The position numbers and the translations under genes were made by a program. Below are positions 1-7,655 of a stretch of DNA of 64,000 nt, piece by piece (the first letter of the stretch is position 1; each line of letters begins with the position of its first letter). The DNA comes from Vallitalea longa. GTDB taxonomy: Bacteria; Bacillota; Clostridia; Lachnospirales; Vallitaleaceae. The notes below the pieces were generated by a model. The model had not been told where the DNA came from. It worked only from the letters and a program-made list of their open reading frames with translations, and ran no database searches. The stretch spans positions 1-64,000 of the forward strand of contig NZ_BRLB01000009.1 of assembly GCF_027923465.1 (NCBI RefSeq), given 5' to 3'.

Positions 1-2
1 GA

Positions 3-62
3 GGAGCAACAATAGAAATGATTGAGAAATATATTCGCTCTCAAGCAGGAGTTAAAGATTAA
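3..62 (+). CDS. C-terminal end of an IS200/IS605-like transposase (partial)
   Basis: Only the last 19 codons of this gene are inside the window, ending in TAA. They read GATIEMIEKYIRSQAGVKD. The pattern of an I-x-x-Y-I-x-x-Q helix close to the end resembles the C-terminal tail of Y1-type TnpA transposases of the IS200/IS605 group. A G+C-rich hairpin with a short T-run follows 20 bases downstream, as the right ends of these elements usually have. The catalytic HUH and Tyr motifs lie outside the window, so the family call rests on the tail and the hairpin and is tentative. Confidence 0.5.
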   Translation, partial: GATIEMIEKYIRSQAGVKD

Positions 63-81
63 AAACCGTTCCGATTCATCT

Positions 82-107
82 CCCTCCTAGTTAGAGGAGG
101 GGGTTTT
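82..107 (+). terminator. G+C-rich hairpin with T-run; possible IS200-like right-end hairpin
   Basis: CCCTCCT (82-88) pairs with AGGAGGG (95-101) around a six-base loop and is followed by GGTTTTC. It can serve as the terminator of the preceding gene. Subterminal hairpins of this kind are also the recognition structures at the ends of IS200/IS605 elements, so the element would end at about position 110. Confidence 0.6.
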
Positions 108-197
108 CTCGAAACATCTAGATAAAATCAATAGGGCTTGATACCGTTAATTTGGATTTATTATATAAAGATTCTAATAAAGAATAGGGGAATGTAA

Positions 198-542
198 ATG
201 TTTAATTTAATTAAAATGAATATAAAAGAGAGAGGTAAAAATTATCTAATAAGCTACATATTAATTATTTTTATAATGTTGTTATCTAACAAGCTAGCTG
301 ATAGTAGCGATATCTATAATAAATATATACCTATCAAAATATCAACAATAATGTGTTCTTATATGTTGGGGAATGCATCATATGAAGGCAAAAAAATGGA
401 AGATTGTTTTTGCTTAACTAATGTATTAAAAATAAGTATTAAGTATTTTATTATTGGTTTAGGAATAATAATTTTTTCTACTATTGTGTTAAAGGTGATA
501 CAAGCTATCACTGGTTTGAGTTTAGTAGCGATGTTTTTATAA
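198..542 (+). CDS. Small membrane protein, divergent relative of the downstream 103-residue family
   Basis: The 114-residue protein has about three hydrophobic segments and an AGGGGA ribosome site six bases before ATG. By eye it aligns end to end with the five tandem 103-residue proteins at 2.8-4.9 kb. KNYLISYILIIFI matches KFYLGTYLLGYAI, YIPIKISTIMCSYMLG matches YLIPIKLLGIICSLLLG, and the last 30 residues share the same hydrophobic pattern ending in a Phe-rich tail. It therefore looks like a distant member of the same family, placed upstream of the toxin candidate instead of downstream. No function is known from sequence; an immunity role is inferred from context. Confidence 0.6.
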   Translation: MFNLIKMNIKERGKNYLISYILIIFIMLLSNKLADSSDIYNKYIPIKISTIMCSYMLGNASYEGKKMEDCFCLTNVLKISIKYFIIGLGIIIFSTIVLKVIQAITGLSLVAMFL

Positions 543-689
543 ATTATAAATAGTATAATGATTTCTTATGTTAATATTTTATTATTTCCCCAAGAGCATC
601 ATCAACTTTTTATCAAAAGGAGAAATACATACATAAAATAAGATATGGTTTAATTGTGATAATTAGAATAGTAATATGTGCTAAACAAT

Positions 690-716
690 AAGCACCTTGC
701 ATTAGGTGCTTTTATT
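690..716 (+). terminator. Rho-independent terminator
   Basis: AAGCACCT (690-697) pairs perfectly with AGGTGCTT (704-711) across a six-base loop and runs into TTTATT. It probably ends transcription of the small membrane gene at 198-542. Confidence 0.6.
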
Positions 717-984
717 AATGCATTGTTTATTTCTTGTAGAAAAGGGATACACAACAATAGCTGAATTAATATTCTCCATTCTCCTAATAAGTGGAAGTAT
801 ATTAGGATTTGTTAAAAAAGCAATAGTATTTTTACCATTAAGAACATCAATAGAAATAAATTATTATGGAAATCAAGACAAGTTTATGCATATCTTTAGA
901 TATTTCATGAATGGATTAACACTTTTATTTAAAGTGTATCTATTGATTAATATACTAATTAATAATCCTAGTTGGAGCTATTAG
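706..984 (+). pseudogene. Hydrophobic open frame, probably a gene remnant
   Basis: The frame could encode about 92 residues with two or three membrane-like stretches (around ELIFSILLISGSILGFV and LLFKVYLLINILI). Its first possible start, a GTG, sits inside the terminator hairpin and directly follows an in-frame stop. No Shine-Dalgarno sequence precedes it or the ATG at 718. The composition is protein-like, so this is more likely the tail of a truncated membrane protein than a working gene. I do not recognise the family. Confidence 0.3.
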
Positions 985-1203
985 TTAGTAAGGATATAAT
1001 TATTATTAGATATAGATTTATGTTTGTTTAAAGTTTAATAGGCAATAGAAAATCTACAATTACAAACCAGATTAAAAGACAATACATAGTGTGCTATATG
1101 TTATAAAAAATGCATTTTATCCCATAAATAATGTCGTTCGTCAGGATTTGTTGAAATTATATTGTAAAAGATATAGTATTAAAAAAAGGAAGGGAGTATT
1201 TTT

Positions 1204-2811
1204 ATGGGATATACAAGTTATAATTTGAATAGGTTATATGATAAAGAAAGTGATATAAAAAAAATAACAGAGATTATAGACTATATATTTGATACATTCA
1301 GAAATGTAGATAATTCAATTGACTTTGACATTAAAATAAGAGACAATATAAAAGAGCAATTTGTTGTATTGACAAAAGATTTAGAAAATCTTGTTGAACG
1401 TTCTTATAATAGTGGACAAATTATCAATAAAGCAATAGCTGAATATAGTGAAGGTGAAAATCAAATAAATAATCTATTTTCCGGATTATTAGATGATACT
1501 ACTAGCTCAAGTAGTTCTAATATGACTGACATGAGACATAATGGAACAATATTAACCGGTTTTAGTGTTATACCAAATTGGTTTGAATTATTATATAATC
1601 AAGTTACAGGGAAAAGTATAATAACACATTTGCATAATTTTTTTGAGGGAATAAGAATTAATGTAAATAATAAAAATTACTCAAAGTCAGTAACATCAGA
1701 AGATACATATACCAAATTGAGTTCAGAAAATCAGTTTTATGGGGCATATAAGAATACAGAATATTATCGTAGAAGTAAAATTAAGGAAATACAACAGTAT
1801 ATTAGAGGAAAAGGAATAAACATAGATGTAACAGGTCGTATAGACAGAGCTACATATCAGGCTTCACGAATGATAGGAATGGATGAATTAAAAGATAATG
1901 GATTGATTCAAAAAGATATTTATGGTAATTATAGGTTTATATTTAACAAATACAACAATTATCCTGTTAACCATATTGAATCTAATGAGTATCATGAAAA
2001 ACCAGAGGAAAAAAGTTTTTGGGATAGAATGGGTGATACACTAAGAAATATACCAGAGGTAGCATCTGATGCATGGGATACAACGTCTGAATTTGCGTCT
2101 AACGCATGGGATTCAACAACTGAAGTAGCATCTGATATATGGGATACAACAACTGAATTTGCATCTGATACATGGGATAAGGCAACACATGCTGATTGGG
2201 GGCAAATGGGTTTAGGATTAGCACAGGTTGTTGGTGGATTTACTGAGGGACTTACTGGATTTGGAATAGCAACGGGTATAACAGCACTATCAGGTGGTAC
2301 ACTTGCGCCAGTAGCAATGTATGGCGGAGGCTATTTAATGGCAGATGGTGGAAGTAATATGGCCGATGGAGTTGGAAAAATGTGGAATGGTTGGAATAAT
2401 TTTGATGAATCTAGTGAGAAAGCAGTGGATTGGAATTATATGAGGAAAGGTTACAAAGCAGTCTTCGGTGATGAAGCAGGAGAGACGATATATAATTGTA
2501 CACAGGTAGCAGCTGCTGCAACAACAATATCATATGGTATAACCACTCAAACTGCGATAAAAGGATATACAAATTCACGGTTAGCATATCAATTAAATAA
2601 TGGAACTGCGGGACCTTTGAAGATGAATTTAACAAATACCAATGCTATTATTGGACATTTTAATACAAGTAATGTACCAATAAAAACTCTATCAATAAAT
2701 TATTGGAGTTTTTCTACCCTATCATTTTTTACAGGACTTGATCTCTTTAATTCTCGAGGCAGTGCTGAAGATGTAATAGATGAAGTTGAAGAGTCACTTA
2801 AGGAGGATTAG
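1204..2811 (+). CDS. WXG/LXG-like secreted toxin candidate with glycine-rich DUF4225-like C-terminal region
   Basis: The 535-residue protein starts with a long helical stretch (about 1-100) without a signal peptide, like ESX/LXG substrates of type VII secretion. Residues 190-222 faintly resemble a PG_binding_1 fold (IKEIQQYIRGKG, then D-x-TGRIDRATYQA). Four 11-residue repeats follow at 285-328 (EVASDAWDTTS type). Residues 333-393 are hydrophobic and glycine-rich with spaced Gly pairs and an MYGGGYLMADGG core, then N-x-F and a YKAVFGDEAG segment, resembling DUF4225 regions of polymorphic toxins. Such glycine-zipper regions occur in membrane-permeabilising toxins. The next gene starts on the base after the stop codon and encodes a membrane protein. 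The toxin role is inferred; no nuclease or deaminase motif is visible and no secretion genes lie in the window. Confidence 0.6.
   Translation: MGYTSYNLNRLYDKESDIKKITEIIDYIFDTFRNVDNSIDFDIKIRDNIKEQFVVLTKDLENLVERSYNSGQIINKAIAEYSEGENQINNLFSGLLDDTTSSSSSNMTDMRHNGTILTGFSVIPNWFELLYNQVTGKSIITHLHNFFEGIRINVNNKNYSKSVTSEDTYTKLSSENQFYGAYKNTEYYRRSKIKEIQQYIRGKGINIDVTGRIDRATYQASRMIGMDELKDNGLIQKDIYGNYRFIFNKYNNYPVNHIESNEYHEKPEEKSFWDRMGDTLRNIPEVASDAWDTTSEFASNAWDSTTEVASDIWDTTTEFASDTWDKATHADWGQMGLGLAQVVGGFTEGLTGFGIATGITALSGGTLAPVAMYGGGYLMADGGSNMADGVGKMWNGWNNFDESSEKAVDWNYMRKGYKAVFGDEAGETIYNCTQVAAAATTISYGITTQTAIKGYTNSRLAYQLNNGTAGPLKMNLTNTNAIIGHFNTSNVPIKTLSINYWSFSTLSFFTGLDLFNSRGSAEDVIDEVEESLKED
2056..2187 (+). repeat. 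Four in-frame 33-bp tandem repeats inside the toxin candidate
   Basis: Four successive units encode EVASDAWDTTS, EFASNAWDSTT, EVASDIWDTTT and EFASDTWDKAT. The Ala-Ser-Asp/Asn-x-Trp-Asp core with an 11-residue period fits an amphipathic helical linker between the N-terminal delivery half and the glycine-rich region. Confidence 0.85.
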
Positions 2812-3123
2812 ATGAAATTAAACAAGAAACAAAAATTCTATTTAGGAACATACCTATTAGGTTATGCTATTGCAGTACTTGAATCAGGAGTACCCTCAAT
2901 CATATATCTCATACCAATAAAATTACTTGGTATTATTTGCAGTTTATTATTAGGTAAATGTTTTTATTTGGCAGATGAAAGAAAAATGCCATTTACCTCT
3001 ATGGTATTAGTTGGTGTGAAAAGTGCATTTATTGTATTATTATTAATAATTGGCTCAGATATTTTAAAAGATGCATTATTATTAAATGGCATAGATATAT
3101 CATTTATAACTGCACCTTTTTAA
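2812..3123 (+). CDS. Small membrane protein, tandem copy 1 (putative immunity protein)
   Basis: This 103-residue protein has about three hydrophobic segments (roughly 9-28, 31-50 and 64-86). Its ATG abuts the stop of the toxin candidate, and its AAGGAGG ribosome site lies inside the last codons of that gene, so translation is probably coupled. It begins MKLNKKQKFYLGTYLLGYAI and ends in GIDISFITAPF, sequences shared by all five copies. The central region, residues 40-80, is where copies differ. Small membrane-embedded immunity proteins are usual partners of membrane-active toxins, and this coupling is the best evidence for that role. Confidence 0.7.
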   Translation: MKLNKKQKFYLGTYLLGYAIAVLESGVPSIIYLIPIKLLGIICSLLLGKCFYLADERKMPFTSMVLVGVKSAFIVLLLIIGSDILKDALLLNGIDISFITAPF

Positions 3124-3149
3124 TCTTAGATGCAAAAAAGTAGGGTACC

Positions 3150-3205
3150 ATTTAAACAATATTTAATATACTCTTTGTGAGGGTATATTATTTTGCTAAT
3201 TTTAT
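3150..3205 (+). terminator. Weak hairpin in the long spacer after copy 1
   Basis: AATATACTC and GGGTATATT flank a short loop and precede ATTTT. The matching spacer after copy 4 has the perfect form of the same stem. It may give partial termination between copies. Confidence 0.4.
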
Positions 3206-3292
3206 TTTAATAATACTAAAATAGCTTTCTCATTAAAAATTCTTCTTTTGAATAAAAACTAAAGAAGCGCATGATTACTTAAGGAGGATTAG

Positions 3293-3604
3293 ATGAAATT
3301 AAATAAGAAACAAAAATTCTATTTAGGAACATACCTAGTAGGTTATGCTATTGCAGTGCTTGAATCAGGAGTACCATCAATCATATATCTCATACCAATA
3401 AAATTATTTGGAGTTGTCTTGACTCTAACAATGGGTAAAGCTTTATATTTGGCAGATGAAAGAAAAATTTCATTTATTTCAATGGTATTAGTTGCAGTGA
3501 AAAATGTAATGATTGTATTATTATTAATTATTGGCTCAGATATTTTAAAAGATGCATTATTATTAAATGGCATAGATATATCATTTATTACTGCACCTTT
3601 TTGA
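3293..3604 (+). CDS. Small membrane protein, tandem copy 2 (putative immunity protein)
   Basis: This 103-residue copy is almost identical to copy 1 over the first 38 and last 21 residues. It differs in the middle: FGVVLTLTMGKALYLADERKISFISMVLVAVKNV replaces the copy 1 segment. The upstream 30 bases (GCGCATGATTACTTAAGGAGGATTAG) recur before copies 3 and 4. The last part of that block equals the 3' end of the toxin gene, which suggests the duplicated unit began there. The role is the same as inferred for copy 1, possibly with different toxin specificity. Confidence 0.65.
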   Translation: MKLNKKQKFYLGTYLVGYAIAVLESGVPSIIYLIPIKLFGVVLTLTMGKALYLADERKISFISMVLVAVKNVMIVLLLIIGSDILKDALLLNGIDISFITAPF

Positions 3605-3702
3605 TCTTAGATGTAAAAAGAAAGATGACATAATTAAACAATATTTAATATCCTTCTTTAAATTACCACTAAAGAAGCGCATGATTACTTAAGGAGGATT
3701 AG

Positions 3703-4014
3703 ATGAAATTAAATAAGAAACAAAAATTCTATTTAGGAACATACCTAGTAGGTTATGTTATTGCAGTGCTTGAATCAGGAGTACCATCAATCATATATCT
3801 CATACCAATAAAATTATTTGGAATTGTCTTGACTCTAACAATGGGTAAAGCTTTATATTTGGCAGATGAAAGAAAAATGCCATTTACCTCTATGGTATTA
3901 GTTGGTGTGAAAAGTGCATTAATTGTATTATTATTAATTATTGGAACATGTATTTTAAAAGATACATTATTATTACATGGTATAGATATATCATTTATTA
4001 CTGCACCTTTTTAA
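3703..4014 (+). CDS. Small membrane protein, tandem copy 3 (putative immunity protein)
   Basis: Copy 3 has 103 residues. Its middle reads like a mosaic: residues 38-57 match copy 2 (FGIVLTLTMGKALYLADERK), while MPFTSMVLVGVKSA matches copy 1. It carries its own substitutions near the end (GTCILKDTLLLHGID). The mosaic pattern suggests recombination or gene conversion among the copies. The spacer before it is about 98 bases, shorter than those before copies 2 and 5. Confidence 0.65.
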   Translation: MKLNKKQKFYLGTYLVGYVIAVLESGVPSIIYLIPIKLFGIVLTLTMGKALYLADERKMPFTSMVLVGVKSALIVLLLIIGTCILKDTLLLHGIDISFITAPF

Positions 4015-4112
4015 TCTTAGATGTCAAAAGCAAGGTGACATAATTAAACAATATTTAATATCCTTCTTTAAATTACCACTAAAGAAGCGCATGATTACTT
4101 AAGGAGGATTAG

Positions 4113-4421
4113 ATGAAATTAAACAAGAAACAAAAATTCTATTTAGGAACATACCTATTAGGTTATGCTATTGCAGTGTTTGAATCAGGAGTACCATCAA
4201 TCATATATCTCATACCAATAAAATTATTTGGAATTCTTATTGCTATAACATTAGGTAGAGCTTTTTATTTAGCAAGTGAAAGAAAACCACTATCTTCTGC
4301 GGTATTAGTTGGTGTAAAAAGTGTTTTGGTGGCAACTTTATTAATTATTGTCTCAGATATTTTAAAAGATGCATTATTATTAAATGGCATAGATATATCA
4401 TTTACTACTGCACCTTTTTAA
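4113..4421 (+). CDS. Small membrane protein, tandem copy 4 (putative immunity protein)
   Basis: Copy 4 has 102 residues, one fewer than copies 1-3. The middle is the most altered among the first four copies: FGILIAITLGRAFYLASERKPLSSAVLVGVKSVLVATLLII. The N-terminal block and the C-terminal ILKDALLLNGIDISF are kept. The upstream ribosome site block is identical to that of copies 2 and 3. Confidence 0.65.
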   Translation: MKLNKKQKFYLGTYLLGYAIAVFESGVPSIIYLIPIKLFGILIAITLGRAFYLASERKPLSSAVLVGVKSVLVATLLIIVSDILKDALLLNGIDISFTTAPF

Positions 4422-4454
4422 ATAAGATGCAAAAAGTAGGGTACCATTTAAAAA

Positions 4455-4496
4455 ATATTTAATATACCCTTTATGAGGGTATATTATTTTTACGAA
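4455..4496 (+). terminator. Hairpin in the long spacer after copy 4
   Basis: AATATACCC pairs perfectly with GGGTATATT around a seven-base loop and is followed by ATTTTT. The same spacer type, in imperfect form, follows copy 1. Confidence 0.5.
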
Positions 4497-4588
4497 TTTT
4501 ATTTTAATAATACTAAAATAGCTTTATTAATATATAAATTTTTCTTTTGAATTACCAACAAAAGCACATGATTACTAAGGAGGATTAG

Positions 4589-4903
4589 ATGAAATTAAAT
4601 AAGAAACAAAAATATTATTTAGGAACGTACCTATTTGGTTATGCAATTTCAGTGCTTGAATCAGGAGTACCATCAATCATATATCTCATACCAATTAAAT
4701 TATTTGGATTTATGTTCAGTATAACAATGGGTAAAGGTTTATATTTGGTAGATGAAAGAAAAATGCCATTGAATTCTATAAAATTCTCTGTTGGTATAAA
4801 GAGTACATTTATTGTATTATTATTAGTTGTTGTAACATGTATTTTAAAAGGTGCATTATTATTAAATGGCATAGATATATCATTTATTACTGCACCTTTA
4901 TAA
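4589..4903 (+). CDS. Small membrane protein, tandem copy 5 (putative immunity protein)
   Basis: Copy 5 has 104 residues and is the most diverged of the array. It reads KYYLGTYLFGYAISVLESG at the start and has a two-residue-longer middle (MPLNSIKFSVGIKSTF), while keeping GIDISFITAPL at the end. The ribosome site block is ACTAAGGAGGATTAG, missing one T compared with the other copies. It lies last in the array, before a strong shared terminator. Confidence 0.65.
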   Translation: MKLNKKQKYYLGTYLFGYAISVLESGVPSIIYLIPIKLFGFMFSITMGKGLYLVDERKMPLNSIKFSVGIKSTFIVLLLVVVTCILKGALLLNGIDISFITAPL

Positions 4904-5041
4904 TCAAAATGCAATAAGCAAGATAATATATTGTATTCTATATATTATAAAGTCAATTTACAAATATAATTTTTTACCGTCAATTGAAATTACAAAGTCT
5001 GCTATTAGGTAGTAAATTAAACTCAGAATAATTAAACTCAA

Positions 5042-5096
5042 AAAAAATCTGCAACTTAGTTTAATCAATACATATAAAGTATGTTGCAGATTTTTT
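5042..5096. terminator. Bidirectional terminator after the tandem array
   Basis: A perfect 14-bp stem, AAAAAATCTGCAAC (5042-5055) with GTTGCAGATTTTTT (5083-5096), has A- and T-runs on both sides. It can end both the array on the plus strand and the gene at 5153-5956 on the minus strand. Confidence 0.75.
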
Positions 5097-5152
5097 AATG
5101 TAAATATCTTTATTAATATAATTTCTATTTTGTGTGGTCATTTCACATTCAA

Positions 5153-5956
5153 TCAATCCATTTCAGGAAACTCACACCCAATAGCATTTTTCTTCTCATT
5201 AAAATTATCCATAAACGAAGTAAACTCTGTCTCATTAACTTTTTCATTACCCAAATAATATGATATGACAACATCTCCCTCTTCATCCCAACCTACTTCA
5301 TGGTAACCTAGTTGATTAATAATATAATTGTCATCCACAAATTCTAATTCATTGATACAATAATATCCAGCACCACCTGAAGAAAAAAATGTTCCATCGA
5401 CCTTGATATCACTCATCTGTCTATGACTAAATATATGGCTACTAATTTTACTATCTTCAATATGTATAACCATTACAAAATCAGCAGAACCTAATGTCAT
5501 TTCAAGTACTAGTTCTGGAATGCTATCTCTATTCATATCAATAAGGCTATAAGATACTGGTATCAAGCTATATTCTTCATAGTTGATTTCACTGAGAAAT
5601 ACTTTTTTGTCAAAATCTATATTATGAAAACTTACCCTGCTAGTAAGAATATCTTTATAGGTGGCAAGTAATGAATCGTCACATATATAACTCTCATTAT
5701 CCGCCAATTTATCTAAACCTTGTCTAATGATAACATTCATATCAGTTGAATCATAAGCTAAGTTTTCTTCATCTGTATTTTCTATTACAAAGAAATTTTG
5801 TCTCTCATTATTGTCTATATTACTAGCATCACTATTATCATCTATGGATTGATACGGATCACTATTACCACAGATATCAGGAAATCTATCTATTTCTATT
5901 TGATTAAATAAAGCACATATTAAAATAAGCATTATTATAGAATTGATTTTATACAT
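5153..5956 (-). CDS. Hypothetical secreted or membrane-anchored protein
   Basis: The 267-residue protein begins with a hydrophobic signal or anchor (NSIIMLILICALF) and then an acidic, Asn-rich linker. A D-x-N-x-D-x-I-P-E-L motif (YSLIDMNRDSIPELVLEM) is typical of secreted clostridial proteins with a calcium-loop-like turn followed by a beta strand. I chose the ATG at 5956 because AAAGGA lies eight bases upstream; a longer frame begins 18 bases earlier but would place that site inside the gene. I do not recognise the family. It reads towards the toxin array and shares its terminator. Confidence 0.6.
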   Translation of the reverse strand: MYKINSIIMLILICALFNQIEIDRFPDICGNSDPYQSIDDNSDASNIDNNERQNFFVIENTDEENLAYDSTDMNVIIRQGLDKLADNESYICDDSLLATYKDILTSRVSFHNIDFDKKVFLSEINYEEYSLIPVSYSLIDMNRDSIPELVLEMTLGSADFVMVIHIEDSKISSHIFSHRQMSDIKVDGTFFSSGGAGYYCINELEFVDDNYIINQLGYHEVGWDEEGDVVISYYLGNEKVNETEFTSFMDNFNEKKNAIGCEFPEMD

Positions 5957-6048
5957 TAATCTTATTCCTTTCATTTGAATTTTTTCAAGTATTCAAACTA
6001 GTAATATATTAAGTTTATAGTTGCTATGTAATTAGAAGATTAGAGTTT

Positions 6049-7644
6049 TTACTTTCTTTTCCTATACTCTCCAGGAGTAACCCCATAATACTTTTTGAAA
6101 ACATAACTAAAATGCTTCACACTTATGTATCCAACTTTTTTTGTAATATAATCAAGTTTCAGGTCATTGTTTTTTAATAGATTGGCTGCATGTTTTAATC
6201 TCACTTCAGTTAGGAATTTTATGTATGACTTACCTTCCATCTCATGGAACAGATTACTTAGATAAGCGTAAGAGATACACAGCTTATCTGCAATAAGAGC
6301 TAAACTTATAGGTTCCATATAGTGTTGGTAGATAAATTCTTTAGTCTGTTCAATAAGTGAATTTTCATCACAGGATGAGCCACTTATATGTATATTATCA
6401 ATTATTATATTAGCGATATTAAGTAAAAAAGATTTTATGTTATTAGCAGTAGTTAAACTATCTTTTGATTCAACTAGTAATTTGTATATTTTGCTTATTG
6501 CATCTTCATTAAGTTTTATATTGGTTTTCAATTTATATATCATATAATTTATTGCTTTCAACATGTAGCTATCTTTAATTGAACTATATAAAAAATGACT
6601 GATATCTTTTGAAATTACTTCTAGGTTGACTGTATCATTATTTTGTATTGAGTATGTAAAATTGGATATGTAGCTGTTAAATATACCTATTTGTTTTTCA
6701 TAAGCTTCATGGGAATAAAATTGAATAATATTCACTTCATTTTTATTGAATAATGATTGTAAAAAAGCTTTACAAGCATTATCATATGATATATTTAATT
6801 GTAGCGGTTCATTTTCTGAACTACCGGCAGCGGAAAATACATGTAGTTTGGTTTCTTCATAATAAGCTTCATCAATCATTGAGTAAATCTGGTAAATGAG
6901 CGTATCTGTACTTTCATCTTCTTCTATAGGTACGAGCAGAATGGTATTTTCGTCAGCATCAATAAAAACTTGTACAGATGTATTGGTTACTTGTTTTTTG
7001 GCAGTGTTGTATAATAATAATTTCAACAGGATTATATCTGATATCTTGATATTATTTTTTATAAGATTATCCTCTGTAATCTGAAGTACAAGGATTAGAC
7101 CTTCTGTATCAAATAGATTAATTTTTAGGTCATGTAGTATTGGATATAGAGACTGTACTTCCATGTGAGAATCTGTAACAACTGCTTTTAGAAATCTTGC
7201 TATAATTGATTCTTGATATTTATTAGAAGCTATTATAAGTTCAGTATACTTTTGCTTATCAAACTGATTTTTATCACACATGTCTGCTATTGATTCTAAC
7301 ATATTTTTTAATTCATCATTTACAATGGGTTTTAGTAAGTAACGGTTCACATTATAGTTGATTGCACTCTTTGCATAGTTGAATTCTCCGTAACCTGATA
7401 AAATGGCGCAATGAGTCTGGGGATACGATTTATTGATATGTCTACATAACTCTATTCCATCCATAACAGGCATTTTGATGTCAGTAAGAACCAAATCTAC
7501 ATGTTCTTTCGCTAATACATCCAATGCATCTTTACCATCCATAACATCATCAATGATTTCCCATTTATTACATAGATTAGGAATAATCTGTTTCAAAAAA
7601 TTTCTTGTCAACTGCTCATCTTCTACAATTAGTAGTTTATACAT
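6049..7644 (-). CDS. YesN-like response regulator (REC plus AraC-type DNA-binding domain)
   Basis: The 531-residue protein has a receiver domain at 1-120, with acidic residues E8/D9, phospho-acceptor D55 in DLVLTDIKMP, and K105 in LLKPI. A long helical middle follows, and an AraC-type double helix-turn-helix at about 430-531 ends in KKYYGVTPGEYRKRK. It lies 11 bases after the histidine kinase gene with an AAGGAGG site, so the two form one operon. By family knowledge and position it should switch on the divergent sugar-transport genes starting at 9668 when the kinase senses the sugar. Confidence 0.9.
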   Translation of the reverse strand: MYKLLIVEDEQLTRNFLKQIIPNLCNKWEIIDDVMDGKDALDVLAKEHVDLVLTDIKMPVMDGIELCRHINKSYPQTHCAILSGYGEFNYAKSAINYNVNRYLLKPIVNDELKNMLESIADMCDKNQFDKQKYTELIIASNKYQESIIARFLKAVVTDSHMEVQSLYPILHDLKINLFDTEGLILVLQITEDNLIKNNIKISDIILLKLLLYNTAKKQVTNTSVQVFIDADENTILLVPIEEDESTDTLIYQIYSMIDEAYYEETKLHVFSAAGSSENEPLQLNISYDNACKAFLQSLFNKNEVNIIQFYSHEAYEKQIGIFNSYISNFTYSIQNNDTVNLEVISKDISHFLYSSIKDSYMLKAINYMIYKLKTNIKLNEDAISKIYKLLVESKDSLTTANNIKSFLLNIANIIIDNIHISGSSCDENSLIEQTKEFIYQHYMEPISLALIADKLCISYAYLSNLFHEMEGKSYIKFLTEVRLKHAANLLKNNDLKLDYITKKVGYISVKHFSYVFKKYYGVTPGEYRKRK

Positions 7645-7655
7645 GAAAAACCTCC

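Noticed and set aside
706-984. A complete small membrane gene
   Set aside because: The only early starts lie in or just after a terminator hairpin and lack a ribosome site, so it is listed as a remnant.
2812-4903. Regular repeats that could look like a CRISPR array
   Set aside because: The repeat unit is about 410-480 bases and encodes an intact protein each time, with no short direct repeats or unique spacers.
5153-5974. Lipoprotein signal in the hypothetical protein at 5153
   Set aside because: LILIC places Ile before Cys, which does not fit the lipobox requirement for a small residue at that position.
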